Below are positions 7,341-16,032 of a stretch of 64,000 nt of DNA, one piece after another. Under the pieces are notes generated by a model, which worked only from the letters and a program-made list of their open reading frames with translations, was not told the DNA's origin and did not search any database. Both the position numbers and the translations under genes were made by a program. Within the stretch, counting starts at the first letter, position 1. The number at the start of each line of letters is the position of its first letter. Source of the stretch: Pseudoalteromonas piscicida (GTDB taxonomy: Bacteria; Pseudomonadota; Gammaproteobacteria; Enterobacterales; Alteromonadaceae); assembly GCF_000238315.3 (NCBI RefSeq), contig NZ_CP011924.1, positions 3,333,501-3,397,500 of the forward strand, given 5' to 3'.

Positions 7341-8255
7341 TCAACTTCTAACTGGGGACCGAATGGACAACCAAGCGTAGATGCGATCTAAAGGCGTGAG
7401 TACAATCGCATTACCTAGGGTGACCAAAATAAACCCAATAAATGTATTTTGCTGCCACTCAAAGCCTTCAAATAAGGTACTCAAGACCACGGCAACAAAA
7501 GGAAATAACACTATCAAATAACTCGCTTTCTCAGGCCCAATATTCTTGAGTAGTGAGAAATAACAACCAAAGGCAATGACGGTGCCAAACACGCTGAGAT
7601 AAATCAGAGACCACCAATATGATGCCGGCGCTTGGTTGATAAACTGATGTTCACTAAAGGCGACATAGGTTGCTAACATGACAGCGCTGTAAAGCATGCC
7701 CCACGCATTTCCCGCCATAACATCAATTTGCTGATTGGAATTGCGTACGCTCACCATATTACCGAGTGACGCGACCACTGTTCCTAATAGAGCTAATGAT
7801 AATCCCAAGAAGGCCTCGCTTTGCAAATCAAATGCGACCAAATCGTGCCAAAACAAGCTGACTATCCCAAGCGTGCCCAGTGATGCACCAAAGTAAATTC
7901 GCTTTGCAATAGGTTTGGCAAAAAACAACTTAGTGTTGACGATGTTAACGACCAATAATAATGAAAACGCAATTGATGCCATCGCTGACGTTAAATGTGC
8001 CTGAGCCCAATACAAGAAGAGATAGTTAGCACCAAAATTACACAGCGCTAAGAGGATGAAAAAGCCGTGATCTCGGCGAGAAAATCGCATTGGCACACGC
8101 TTATAGATGACAAACGCCCACATACAAACCGCGGCGAGGCCAAAGCGGTAAAACAGCGACACAAACTCGTTGATGCTGCCAAGTTGGTATTCAATGGCAA
8201 GCCATGTTGATCCCCAAATCAACACAGTGATGGCGTAAAGAAATAGATTTTTCAT
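7341..8255 (-). CDS. EamA/DMT family transporter
   Basis: A 304-aa integral membrane protein with about ten hydrophobic segments in two EamA repeats, starting MKNLFLYAITVLIWGSTWLA (the family WGSTW signature). It probably exports an amino acid or other small metabolite. It is divergent from a MocR-type regulator 106 bp away, a common arrangement in which the regulator controls the exporter. ATG 8255 is preferred over the TTG at 8273 because the family starts at MKN. The shared intergenic region holds repeated TATACAGA sites. Confidence 0.88.
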   Translation of the reverse strand: MKNLFLYAITVLIWGSTWLAIEYQLGSINEFVSLFYRFGLAAVCMWAFVIYKRVPMRFSRRDHGFFILLALCNFGANYLFLYWAQAHLTSAMASIAFSLLLVVNIVNTKLFFAKPIAKRIYFGASLGTLGIVSLFWHDLVAFDLQSEAFLGLSLALLGTVVASLGNMVSVRNSNQQIDVMAGNAWGMLYSAVMLATYVAFSEHQFINQAPASYWWSLIYLSVFGTVIAFGCYFSLLKNIGPEKASYLIVLFPFVAVVLSTLFEGFEWQQNTFIGFILVTLGNAIVLTPLDRIYAWLSIRSPVRS

Positions 8256-8306
8256 GATCGGCTCTAGATTCAAACAGCAGTGGAAGTATGTAGTTTACGC
8301 TGTTAT

Positions 8307-8352
8307 TCTGTATAAGCTATATACAGAATTTACTAATTTATACCTATACAGA
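8307..8352. promoter_or_regulatory. Probable MocR operator in the eamA-mocR intergenic region
   Basis: Half-site TCTGTATA at 8307-8314 faces TATACAGA at 8320-8327, an 8-bp inverted repeat with 5-bp spacer. TATACAGA recurs in direct orientation at 8345-8352, 25 bp from the second site. MocR regulators usually bind direct repeats, sometimes with an added inverted half-site, between themselves and their target. The last copy ends 10 bp before the regulator start codon, so autorepression is likely. Inference from position and symmetry. Confidence 0.65.
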
Positions 8353-8361
8353 TTATTGCTT

Positions 8362-9813
8362 ATGAGTACCGTTATTCAACGCCAACATTCCGCCTTTCTC
8401 TATCAGCAGGTGATCCAAATGATCTTGTCGATGGCAGAACAAGAGTCCATTTTACCGGGCGAAAAGCTTCCCTCATTGCGTGTTATGGCGCAAAACTTAA
8501 ATGTCAGTATCCCAACGGTAAAGCAGGCCTATCAAGCACTTGAAGATCAAGGAAAAGTCATTGCCAAAGAGAAATCCGGCTACTTTTTATGCCACAGAGC
8601 TTCGCACAACGACTCTCCGAAGCGTGCACGATTGCCCGCCAAACCTGTAGTGGTTAACAAGCAGGCGCTGATTGAACAAGTGTATAAGGGGATCCATCAG
8701 CCGCATGCAATCCCCTTAGGTATCGCTAACCCCATCGCCATTGCTGGTACTGAGCAGGTTCTTGCCAAAATTATGCGCCGCGCAATGAAAGAAGCAGGGA
8801 ATGAACTCATTAATTATGGCCCTATGGACGGTTTAGATAGTTTAAAAAAGCAAATCGTGCGGCGTTATTTGGATATGGGCTTAGCAATAGACATGGATGA
8901 AGTGGTGATCACCAATGGCGCGCAAGAAGCATTGGCGATTGCGTTACAAGCGGTAACCAAGCCCGGAGACGTGATAGCGATTGAATCTCCCTGTTATTTT
9001 GGCATTGTTGAACTGGCTGAAAACTTAGGGTTAAAGGCCATTGAAATACCTGTTTGCCCGGATGATGGCATTTGGCTGAGCGACCTTGAACGGGCACTTG
9101 AAAAGCATGATATTCGAGCGTGTGTGTTTTCTACCAGTATTAGTAACCCGCTTGGTAGCTTTATGCCAGATACGAGACGTGCGCAGCTGGTGGCGCTATT
9201 AGAGCAACGTGACGTGGTGTTGATAGAAGACGATGTGTATGGTGATTTATATTTTACCGAGCAGCGCGGCATACCGGCACAAGCATTTAGCCAAAAGGGC
9301 TTAGTGATCACATGTGCGTCATTTTCAAAAACCGCAGCGCCCAGCTATCGAGTGGGTTGGATGGTCGCCAGTCAATTTAGTGCAAAAGCAAAGCGCATAA
9401 AACGTGCGTTGAGTTGTTCGTCATCTTTAATGAATCAATGGGCTCTGGCGGACTTTCTCAGCTCCGGAGGCTACGAGCGCCATTTAAAGTTGGTCCGTAA
9501 ACGGTTAATTGAGAATCGAGATCGTATGATCCAAGCGGTGAATGTTGCATTTGGTAGTGAGGTAAGAGTCAGTCGCCCGCAAGGCGGTTGTGTGCTGTGG
9601 CTAGACTTAGGTAAGCACGTTGATGGTGCCTTGTTGTTCCAAAAAGCCTTGGAGTGCGGGATCAGTATTACGCCTGGTACGTTATTTAGTGCCAGCAAAA
9701 AGTATCAAAATTGTATACGTATCAGTTATGGTTTGCCGTGGGATGCGTCGGTAGAGCAAGCGATTAAAACGCTGGGGGAGTTGGCTGATGCACAAAGGAA
9801 AGGGTTGGCATAA
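8362..9813 (+). CDS. MocR-type regulator (GntR helix-turn-helix plus aminotransferase domain)
   Basis: A 483-aa protein. Residues about 10-75 form a GntR winged helix (GEKLPSLRVMAQNLNVSIPT). The rest is an aminotransferase class I domain with the PLP lysine at 323 (SFSKTAAPSYRVGW). Such proteins are PLP-binding transcription regulators, not metabolic transaminases. The frame is open upstream to 8254, but ATG 8362 gives the normal N-terminus (MSTVIQRQHSAFLYQQV); the extension would run through the operator. It probably controls the divergent EamA transporter. Confidence 0.92.
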   Translation: MSTVIQRQHSAFLYQQVIQMILSMAEQESILPGEKLPSLRVMAQNLNVSIPTVKQAYQALEDQGKVIAKEKSGYFLCHRASHNDSPKRARLPAKPVVVNKQALIEQVYKGIHQPHAIPLGIANPIAIAGTEQVLAKIMRRAMKEAGNELINYGPMDGLDSLKKQIVRRYLDMGLAIDMDEVVITNGAQEALAIALQAVTKPGDVIAIESPCYFGIVELAENLGLKAIEIPVCPDDGIWLSDLERALEKHDIRACVFSTSISNPLGSFMPDTRRAQLVALLEQRDVVLIEDDVYGDLYFTEQRGIPAQAFSQKGLVITCASFSKTAAPSYRVGWMVASQFSAKAKRIKRALSCSSSLMNQWALADFLSSGGYERHLKLVRKRLIENRDRMIQAVNVAFGSEVRVSRPQGGCVLWLDLGKHVDGALLFQKALECGISITPGTLFSASKKYQNCIRISYGLPWDASVEQAIKTLGELADAQRKGLA

Positions 9814-9851
9814 CGTATCCTGAATTAAAAGTAAGTTATGCCAACGTCAGA

Positions 9852-10637
9852 TTATTTAAATTTAAACAGTTGGTACTCTGACATTGCGGGAATAGACTTT
9901 GCGACAATGGCTTCGTTTTTCGCTATTTGTTCAAAGTCGCCACACAGTGCGTCTGCTTTTTTCTCAATAGATTCTGCCTGTTGTTCAACTTTGGTTTCGA
10001 TTTGTGTTGCGAAGTTTTCCATACGCTGTTCAAAGCTGCTCATATCACCGTTTGCATCTGACATTTCGTTGCCAATCGCAACCAGTAAGCTACCTATCGA
10101 TTGCATCATGGCACCTTGTACTGCAGTCTCGATTTTTTCTTCAAACTGATTATCGAAATTTTGGCCAAACTCATCAAAGGTTTGCTTGCCCATCACAAAC
10201 GCACCTTGCTGATAAAACGTATTTTGCACTTCTGTTTCGAGGTCATCGATCACAGCATGGATGCTATCTAAACTGGTTAAATTAAAGGTTTGCGCCACTT
10301 CATTAAGGGCAACGCCCGCTAGTTTTATGCCTTCAAAAGCAATATCAGCCACTTGTGGTAGGCGGCCTCTTAGTTCATCACCGTATTGCGTGAGCATCGT
10401 TTTTTGCTGTGTATTAAGTGCGATGCGCTCGCCATTGAGTGTCAGTTCGCCAAGGTTGTTGATCTCAGCTGTTTTGTTTTTGGCTGTTGTGATCACCAAG
10501 TTATCAGGCGTGATCCTAACGTCATTTTGAAATTCTACTTCACAATTGTCACCGCTAAACGTGATGTTATTTTTTTCGTGTGCAGCGACGGTGGTTGTCA
10601 TCATTGTTGCTGCTGTTAGTAGTAAAATTTTATTCAT
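9852..10637 (-). CDS. YggN-like DUF2884 family periplasmic protein
   Basis: A 261-aa protein with a cleavable signal peptide (MNKILLLTAATMMTTTVAAH). It matches the DUF2884/YggN pattern: an N-terminal beta-rich part with FSGDNCEVEFQNDVRITPD, then a helical, acidic second half with long Glu/Gln-rich helices. Two cysteines (in DNCEV and ALCGDF) could form a disulfide in the periplasm. It is a single gene with an AT-rich upstream region. The function of the family is not established. Confidence 0.75.
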   Translation of the reverse strand: MNKILLLTAATMMTTTVAAHEKNNITFSGDNCEVEFQNDVRITPDNLVITTAKNKTAEINNLGELTLNGERIALNTQQKTMLTQYGDELRGRLPQVADIAFEGIKLAGVALNEVAQTFNLTSLDSIHAVIDDLETEVQNTFYQQGAFVMGKQTFDEFGQNFDNQFEEKIETAVQGAMMQSIGSLLVAIGNEMSDANGDMSSFEQRMENFATQIETKVEQQAESIEKKADALCGDFEQIAKNEAIVAKSIPAMSEYQLFKFK

Positions 10638-10925
10638 GGTCGATCCTTATTGGCTCAGTTGCATGATTATTGTTACAAGAACAATGCCAAATATAAACTC
10701 AAATAAAATCAATATATTGTATTTTATTGTTGAAAGTTAATGTGCTCTAAAAGTGATGAAATTGACTAAAATATAGTTGTTTTTGTCAAAATGAATTAGG
10801 CAATAAAAAATTTTTATTGTAAGGATAAGAAACTCTCACTTTTCAGAATGACAATTTAGCGCTAAATAGTGATCTTGAGAGACGGCTCTCATTTTATTAA
10901 TGACTATTTTATTTTGGAGTTAGTT

Positions 10926-11111
10926 GTGGGTAAGACATTCTCTTACGATGCGCTTGATGATGATTTTGCAGACGATGAATTCGAAAAGTTGGGTCGTAAC
11001 CAACATGACAAGCAAAAGCGTAAAGTCAAAAGAAAGCTAGACGACTACTTAGAGCAAAAACGCCTACGTAGAAATCTAGGCGATGATGATTTCGACTATA
11101 TTGATGATTGA
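10926..11111 (+). CDS. Small acidic/basic protein, PA3496-like
   Basis: A 61-aa protein starting at GTG 10926, chosen because GGAG lies 6 bases upstream. It has an acidic N-terminal part (DDDFADDEFE), a very basic middle (KQKRKVKRK) and the segment LDDYLEQKRLRRNLGDDDFD. This resembles the small PA3496-type family found in gammaproteobacteria (recognition from memory, moderate certainty). There is no membrane segment or signal. Cytoplasmic, function unknown. An intrinsic terminator lies about 150 bp downstream. The upstream stretch 10638-10925 is AT-rich and shows no other gene. Confidence 0.65.
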   Translation: MGKTFSYDALDDDFADDEFEKLGRNQHDKQKRKVKRKLDDYLEQKRLRRNLGDDDFDYIDD

Positions 11112-11258
11112 TCACTAGAGGTCATCTACGAGTCTAGCACTGACAGTAATTCAATTTGGCTGTGTGATTAAGCAGGGCTGTGGGTTACTCAGTGCGATGT
11201 CTGAATTACTGTGTCGTTGGTGATAGCCAAGCAAGTGACGAGATATTCAGATAGTAAG

Positions 11259-11290
11259 CAGCCGCAAATATGCGGCTGTTTTGTTTTTAT
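11259..11290 (+). terminator. Rho-independent terminator after the PA3496-like gene
   Basis: CAGCCGCA / TGCGGCTG, an 8-bp perfect stem with loop AATA, followed by TTTTGTTTTT. It lies between the small plus-strand gene and the end of the convergent cytochrome gene. Confidence 0.85.
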
Positions 11291-11300
11291 ACGATTGGTA

Positions 11301-11747
11301 TTAATCTTTAAAAGATTTATGGCAGTCTTTACAGCCTTTTGCCCAATCTTTAAATGCAGAAGCAATCAGCTTTTTGTCGCCAGAGTCAGCTGCAACAGCC
11401 AGTGCTTGAGCATACTCGGCAAATTGCTTGGCTTTACCATCGAACTCAGCTCTGTTTGACCAAACGGCTGGTAGGGCATCAGTATTGCCTTTGTCAGAAC
11501 CGTCGATAAATGCTTCCCAAGGCATTTGCGATAATTGCGCAGCATTGTGAGCACGTTGCTTAAATACTTCAGCATCAAATGGTACTTTGCCTTTTAGCAT
11601 ATCGCCCATATTGCCAATCTGGAAACGGATCAATTGGAAAGACGCTTGGCGGTATTCAATTGCATCTTCAGCCGATTCAAACATAGTGTTAGCTTGCGCT
11701 GTTGCTGCAAGACAGCTAAATAGTGTGACGGTAAGTAGTTTCTTCAT
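11301..11747 (-). CDS. Cytochrome c' family protein
   Basis: A 148-aa protein with a signal peptide (MKKLLTVTLFSCLAATAQAN) and a four-helix-bundle sequence that ends in the haem c motif C139-K-D-C-H143. A C-terminal CxxCH is the signature of class II cytochrome c'. It would be exported, haem-loaded by the Ccm system and located in the periplasm. Members bind NO or CO or act in electron transfer. The precise role cannot be read here. An aromatic-poor region before the haem site is normal for the family. Confidence 0.88.
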   Translation of the reverse strand: MKKLLTVTLFSCLAATAQANTMFESAEDAIEYRQASFQLIRFQIGNMGDMLKGKVPFDAEVFKQRAHNAAQLSQMPWEAFIDGSDKGNTDALPAVWSNRAEFDGKAKQFAEYAQALAVAADSGDKKLIASAFKDWAKGCKDCHKSFKD

Positions 11748-11848
11748 AGTAAACCCCTAATATTTTTCCCTATTTTCAATGTAAATTACAAATATAATCA
11801 AACAATTGCGATAAGTGCCCTGTGACGGAAGCAACTAGTTTTAAATAA

Positions 11849-12313
11849 TCAACTCTCGATGTCTTTGAATATCATGCCCCTGCGCATACTGCGGGTGGCC
11901 AGAAAAATTTCTCCAAGCAAAGAGACAAACGCGCCAATAAGCAGCACCATAGCGGCGATAAAACAAGACGATAACGTAATGCCCAATGGCATACTGTACA
12001 AGTGTGACATGAACAGCAGTATAACCACTGCACACACAAGCAACGCACTGAGTACACTCATGCTAAATGCAACGTGAATAAAACGAGACCGTTTTAATAG
12101 TGCGCGCATTTCACGGCTAAAGTGCATTTTGAGCTCTTCATCTTGCGTAGTATTGATCTTGCGATCAAGTAAACGCGCCCTATCCGTGATCCGTGCTAAG
12201 CGGTTTGATAGTACCCCTAAGGTCGCAGCAATACCCGTAATTAAAAATACAGGGGCAACGGCGGTTTGGATAACTTTGGCCATCGTGAGAATGCTAACGA
12301 CTTCTGGATTCAT
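11849..12313 (-). CDS. DUF2721 family membrane protein
   Basis: A 154-aa protein with three hydrophobic segments (about residues 13-33, 78-100 and 110-135) separated by a charged loop RLARITDRARLLDRKI. This arrangement is that of the DUF2721 family of small inner-membrane proteins. It lies 12 bp after the thioredoxin-like lipoprotein gene on the same strand, so the two are probably co-transcribed. Function unknown. Confidence 0.75.
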   Translation of the reverse strand: MNPEVVSILTMAKVIQTAVAPVFLITGIAATLGVLSNRLARITDRARLLDRKINTTQDEELKMHFSREMRALLKRSRFIHVAFSMSVLSALLVCAVVILLFMSHLYSMPLGITLSSCFIAAMVLLIGAFVSLLGEIFLATRSMRRGMIFKDIES

Positions 12314-12325
12314 ATAGTTACCTCG

Positions 12326-12838
12326 TTAATTCCAGTTTAGTTTTGATAAGGTGTTGGGTTGCTCACCGATGAGGGTTTGCATCACTCGGTTGCGTTCATC
12401 AAGCAAGATGACTCTAGGAATGCCTTTATTGGCATACGTGTTGTAAATATCTCGATTGGGATCGGCAACAAAATGGATGGGCAATTGCATGGTTTCGTTG
12501 AACTGCTCAAGCGTAGTGTTAGTTTCTTCTCGACCAATGGCAACGATGGTTAACTCGGCTTGGGTGAGTAATTCTGATTGTTTTAGTTCACTTAATAAAC
12601 GTTGTGAATCAGAGCACCACGTCGCGAATAAAATCACCAGCTTTTTGTGATTAGCATCGAACCTAACGGCTTGGTTTTTGATATCCGTAAATTGCAAATG
12701 TTTAAAGGAGTCGCCGGTGTGGATATAGGTCTGATAGCCATCGTCTGCTTGTGGTAGCGCTTCGTTAGAGGCCTTGCAGCCGCTTAATCCGGTGGTGAGT
12801 ACGGTGCTAAGTAGTAACATTTTTATTGTTGTTTTCAT
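12326..12838 (-). CDS. Thioredoxin-fold lipoprotein with a CxxS motif
   Basis: A 170-aa protein with a lipoprotein signal ending LSGC (Cys21 lipidated). It has a TlpA/redoxin-like fold, with the active-site segment FATWCSDSQ at 72-80 and a cis-proline region KGIPRVILLD near 140. The second catalytic cysteine is replaced by Ser78, so it cannot cycle as a normal dithiol oxidoreductase. CxxS proteins may act as isomerases or bind partners through a single mixed disulfide. It is membrane-anchored, facing the periplasm. It probably shares a transcript with the downstream DUF2721 gene. Confidence 0.82.
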   Translation of the reverse strand: MKTTIKMLLLSTVLTTGLSGCKASNEALPQADDGYQTYIHTGDSFKHLQFTDIKNQAVRFDANHKKLVILFATWCSDSQRLLSELKQSELLTQAELTIVAIGREETNTTLEQFNETMQLPIHFVADPNRDIYNTYANKGIPRVILLDERNRVMQTLIGEQPNTLSKLNWN

Positions 12839-12944
12839 GCCTATCCCTTGATTCCATGTCAGTGTTTTTGAAGTCTTGCGCGCATTTCAGTATATTGCCC
12901 CACTTAGATGATTTCTTAAAGTCCAATTTCTTATAGCCGTTGAT

Positions 12945-13373
12945 ATGATTTACCTTTCTTTATTTGGGCTTGCTTTTATTGCCGCAACCTTATTACCTGC
13001 GTCGTCGGAACTGGCGCTGAGTGGGCTCGTTGTGAAACAACAAGGCGAATTAGTTTGGTTATGGCTGGCTGCGACAACGGGTAATTTACTTGGTAGCTGT
13101 GTCAACTATTATCTTGGCTGGTTTATCGCTAAGTGGCGGGATAAGCGCTGGTTTCCGGTTTCTCAACAGCAATATGATAAGGCTTGTGGACTATTTAATC
13201 GTTACGGCAAGTTTTCATTGCTATTTGCTTGGCTCCCCATAGTTGGAGATCCTTTGACCGTGGTAGCGGGATCTCTACGGACCTCTTTTGGGTGGTTTTT
13301 TGTGTTAGTCGCGCTCGGTAAAGGCGCTCGTTATGCACTGGTGATTTACCTTGCCTTACAGGTGATTTCTTAA
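12945..13373 (+). CDS. yqaA: YqaA-like DedA/SNARE-associated family membrane protein
   Basis: A 142-aa protein with several membrane helices. The family marks are the N-terminal ATLLPASSELAL segment and the central GNLLGSCVNYYLGW and RYGKFSLLFAWLPIVGDPLT segments, including the Gly-Asp-Pro characteristic of the YqaA branch of the DedA/VTT superfamily. These proteins are linked to lipid scrambling or membrane homeostasis. It is a single gene, convergent with folX. The symbol follows the E. coli homologue. Confidence 0.82.
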   Translation: MIYLSLFGLAFIAATLLPASSELALSGLVVKQQGELVWLWLAATTGNLLGSCVNYYLGWFIAKWRDKRWFPVSQQQYDKACGLFNRYGKFSLLFAWLPIVGDPLTVVAGSLRTSFGWFFVLVALGKGARYALVIYLALQVIS

Positions 13374-13417
13374 CACCAGAAGGCAAGGAAGTGAATATCA
13401 GAGTCTTATCTCTTAGT

Positions 13418-13780
13418 TTAGCTTCTGTACCAATCAAGCGTGAGTGACACTGAGTCAGCAAACCGTAAAGCGTGCGGTTTATCTACGGTGACTTTTGCAT
13501 ACGTCACGTCTTGATGTTGATGACATTCAGCAAGTATGTCAGCCACTAATTTCTCAAGTAACAAAAAATGCCCTTCTTCTACCAGTGTGATGACAGCTTT
13601 GGTCACTGTTTTGTAATTGAGCGCGTGAGCCACGTTATCATGATCTAAACATGCCGTATCCGCTGGGTAGTGAATTTCAATATTGATCACGACATCTTGC
13701 TTTTTTTCCCGCTCCTCGGGATTAAAACCAATAAAGGTACGTAGTCTTAAATTCGTCACCTTAATAATGGCATTCGACAT
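13418..13780 (-). CDS. folX: Dihydroneopterin triphosphate 2'-epimerase
   Basis: A 120-aa protein of the FolB/FolX T-fold family. Segments VTNLRLRTFIGFNPEER and DVVINIEIHYPAD, then HALNYKTVTKAV, LLEKLVADIL and KPHALRFADSVSLTL, are those of FolX rather than FolB. It converts 7,8-dihydroneopterin triphosphate to dihydromonapterin triphosphate. It is the last gene of a tight cluster with folE and folM, 7 bp after folE. Together they form the tetrahydromonapterin pathway. Confidence 0.9.
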   Translation of the reverse strand: MSNAIIKVTNLRLRTFIGFNPEEREKKQDVVINIEIHYPADTACLDHDNVAHALNYKTVTKAVITLVEEGHFLLLEKLVADILAECHQHQDVTYAKVTVDKPHALRFADSVSLTLDWYRS

Positions 13781-13787
13781 AGCGTGC

Positions 13788-14342
13788 TTATCCTTTCACT
13801 AACTGTAAAAATTCGTTGCGGGTTTTGGGGTCGCTTCTGAAGTTACCAAGCATCACAGAAGTTCGCATACTAGAGTTTTGTTTTTCAACCCCACGCATCA
13901 TCATACACATATGTTTGGCTTCAACGATCACGCCAACGCCTTTTGCGCCGGTGACTTCCTCAACGGCCTTGGCGATTTGATGAGTTAGCTGCTCTTGGAT
14001 TTGAAAACGTCGGGCAAACATATCAACAATGCGGGCAAATTTAGACAAGCCAAGCACTTTACCATTAGGTATATAAGCGATGTGACAACGACCAACGAAA
14101 GGTAGAAGGTGATGCTCACACATAGAGTACAACTCTATATCTTGGACCAGCACCATATCATCGGCATCCGAGCTGAATACCGCGTTATTGGTGATTTCAT
14201 CCAGTGTTTGACGGTAGCCCTGAGTCAGATATTCCATCGCTTTCGCTGCGCGCTTTGGCGTATCTAATAATCCTTCGCGGTCTGCATCTTCACCCACGGC
14301 TTCAATAATCGTTTTATAACTCTGTTGTAATTTGTCTTGCAT
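13788..14342 (-). CDS. folE: GTP cyclohydrolase I
   Basis: A 184-aa zinc enzyme that makes dihydroneopterin triphosphate from GTP. The zinc ligands are visible at Cys75, His78 (MCEHHLLPF) and Cys146 (KHMCMMMRG). The GTP-binding [15 protein letters not shown] and the C-terminal [12 protein letters not shown] segment are intact. It lies between folM and folX with 6-7 bp gaps. This suggests a paralogue dedicated to monapterin synthesis, although it could also supply folate. Confidence 0.95.
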   Translation of the reverse strand: MQDKLQQSYKTIIEAVGEDADREGLLDTPKRAAKAMEYLTQGYRQTLDEITNNAVFSSDADDMVLVQDIELYSMCEHHLLPFVGRCHIAYIPNGKVLGLSKFARIVDMFARRFQIQEQLTHQIAKAVEEVTGAKGVGVIVEAKHMCMMMRGVEKQNSSMRTSVMLGNFRSDPKTRNEFLQLVKG

Positions 14343-14348
14343 AATGCG

Positions 14349-15065
14349 TTACCTCAAATGGCGGCCACCGTCGATTTGTACCGTGCGTCCTGTCATATAG
14401 TTGCTAGAGAGTATCATGTCGACACTATTGATAACTTCTTTGCTACCAGGCTCAATTCCCATAATAGACTTTTTCAAGGTTTTTGCCTTGTACTCGTCAC
14501 TATCGTCTTGATTAAAGATGATAAGAGAAGGTGCAATGCTATTCACTTTGATGTTAGGTGCAAACTTAGCGGCAAATGACCGTGTTAAGTTATCTAATGC
14601 AGCTTTACTTGCGGCATAGGCAATGTGTTTTGGACTGCCTTTTTCTACTACATAGTCAGTAATATGGATCACATCGCTGACGTTATTGCTAGCTGTCAAT
14701 AAGTCGCTCAAGGCATGATTGATCAAATAAGGGACTTTAGCGTGGATCCGCATCATATTGTCGAATAATGCTGAAAAGTCAGGGTTGTTGGCTTCACAAT
14801 CCCAGCTCGATGCATTGTGGATGATGGCACTGAGTGCGTCGGTATGGGCACGAATTTGGTTGTTGAGTTGCGTGATTGCTTCTGGCTCGTCAAAATCAGC
14901 CTTGATACAAATAGCACCTTGCGATTCGAGTTCATTGATAACTTGGTGTTTGGTGCGATACGTCAATATGACGGCTTGCTGTTTAGCGAGAAAGTGTTTC
15001 ACCAAAGCAAGTCCAATGCGCTGTGCGCCACCAGTAATTAAAATAGGTGCGGCTGCTGGGCTCAT
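14349..15065 (-). CDS. folM: Dihydromonapterin reductase
   Basis: A 238-aa short-chain dehydrogenase. It has the NADPH-binding TGGAQRIG at 11-18 and catalytic Tyr150 and Lys154 (HIAYAASKAALDN). The specific features (IHNASSW, and the IDGGRHLR end) match FolM. It reduces dihydromonapterin to tetrahydromonapterin, the cofactor of bacterial phenylalanine hydroxylase in several gammaproteobacteria. It is the first gene of folM-folE-folX. No phenylalanine hydroxylase gene is in this window. Confidence 0.88.
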   Translation of the reverse strand: MSPAAAPILITGGAQRIGLALVKHFLAKQQAVILTYRTKHQVINELESQGAICIKADFDEPEAITQLNNQIRAHTDALSAIIHNASSWDCEANNPDFSALFDNMMRIHAKVPYLINHALSDLLTASNNVSDVIHITDYVVEKGSPKHIAYAASKAALDNLTRSFAAKFAPNIKVNSIAPSLIIFNQDDSDEYKAKTLKKSIMGIEPGSKEVINSVDMILSSNYMTGRTVQIDGGRHLR

Positions 15066-15135
15066 AAGTTCATCACCTTGTGAATTGAGAGATTAGGGGG
15101 CAGGGTGAATAATTAATTATCTCCTGCCAACAATA

Positions 15136-15972
15136 TTATTGTTCGTCGTATACCGTAGGAATTGGCTGACGCTTGTGTTGGGTGCGCTGATAGATGGTAA
15201 TAAGTTTGTCGTTCACTTCACTGCTAACAGGCTTACCCTCAAGGAAGTCATCAATATTGTCATAGCTTAGTCCCAGCGCCTCTTCATCGGAAAGGCCTGG
15301 ACGGTCGCATTCAAGATCGGCTGTCGGTACTTTATGTACTAGTCCGGCAGGTGCCCCGAGAAAAGCCGCTAGTGCGCGAACTTGGCGTTTTGATAAGCCA
15401 AACAAGGGCGTTAAGTCGCAGGCGCCGTCACCAAACTTGGTATAAAAGCCCGTGATGTTTTCAGCGCTGTGATCGGTGCCGACTACTAAACCGCGAGTCA
15501 GGCCTGCTATTTCGTACTGTGCTACCATGCGCTGGCGTGCTTTTACGTTTCCTTTAATAAAATCCACGCTGGCTTGTGAAGGCAGTGGCACGCTTCCACC
15601 CGCCATGGCAGCAAGTGCTTGCTCGTGCATGGCATCGGCCGCAGGCTTGATGTTGACTGTTAAGCGCTGACTAGGTTGGATAAACTCGAGTGCAAGTTGT
15701 GCTTCATCTTCATCAGCTTGAACGCCATACGGCAAGCGCATGGCAATAAATTTATAAGCCCCAGTACCATGTTCAGCATTGAGTTCATTGATAGCTAGCT
15801 GGCATAGGCGTCCACAGGTTGACGAATCAACTCCTCCGCTTATGCCAAGCACAAGGGTGAAGCAGCCAGAGGCTTGTAATCGTGCTTTTAAAAATGAGAC
15901 ACGTCGTTTGACTTCAAATTCTGGGTCAATAATTGGCTGAACTTTCATTTCAGCCATGATTGCTTCACGCAT
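15136..15972 (-). CDS. nadE: NH3-dependent NAD+ synthetase
   Basis: A 278-aa enzyme, the usual length of the ammonia-dependent form without a glutaminase domain. The PP-loop SGGVDS is at 45-50 and further family segments are [35 protein letters not shown] and [11 protein letters not shown]. It amidates nicotinic acid adenine dinucleotide to NAD+. ATG 15972 is supported by GAGGAA seven bases upstream. It lies 70 bp upstream of folM in the same direction. Confidence 0.95.
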   Translation of the reverse strand: MREAIMAEMKVQPIIDPEFEVKRRVSFLKARLQASGCFTLVLGISGGVDSSTCGRLCQLAINELNAEHGTGAYKFIAMRLPYGVQADEDEAQLALEFIQPSQRLTVNIKPAADAMHEQALAAMAGGSVPLPSQASVDFIKGNVKARQRMVAQYEIAGLTRGLVVGTDHSAENITGFYTKFGDGACDLTPLFGLSKRQVRALAAFLGAPAGLVHKVPTADLECDRPGLSDEEALGLSYDNIDDFLEGKPVSSEVNDKLITIYQRTQHKRQPIPTVYDEQ

Positions 15973-16032
15973 ACTGGTTCCTCAATACTATCGGGGCGAT
16001 AAACTTCTATTATGTTGGTGCTGACGCGCTTT

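Noticed and set aside
8254..8361. N-terminal extension of the MocR regulator
   Set aside because: It reads through the operator-like repeats and adds residues unknown in the family.
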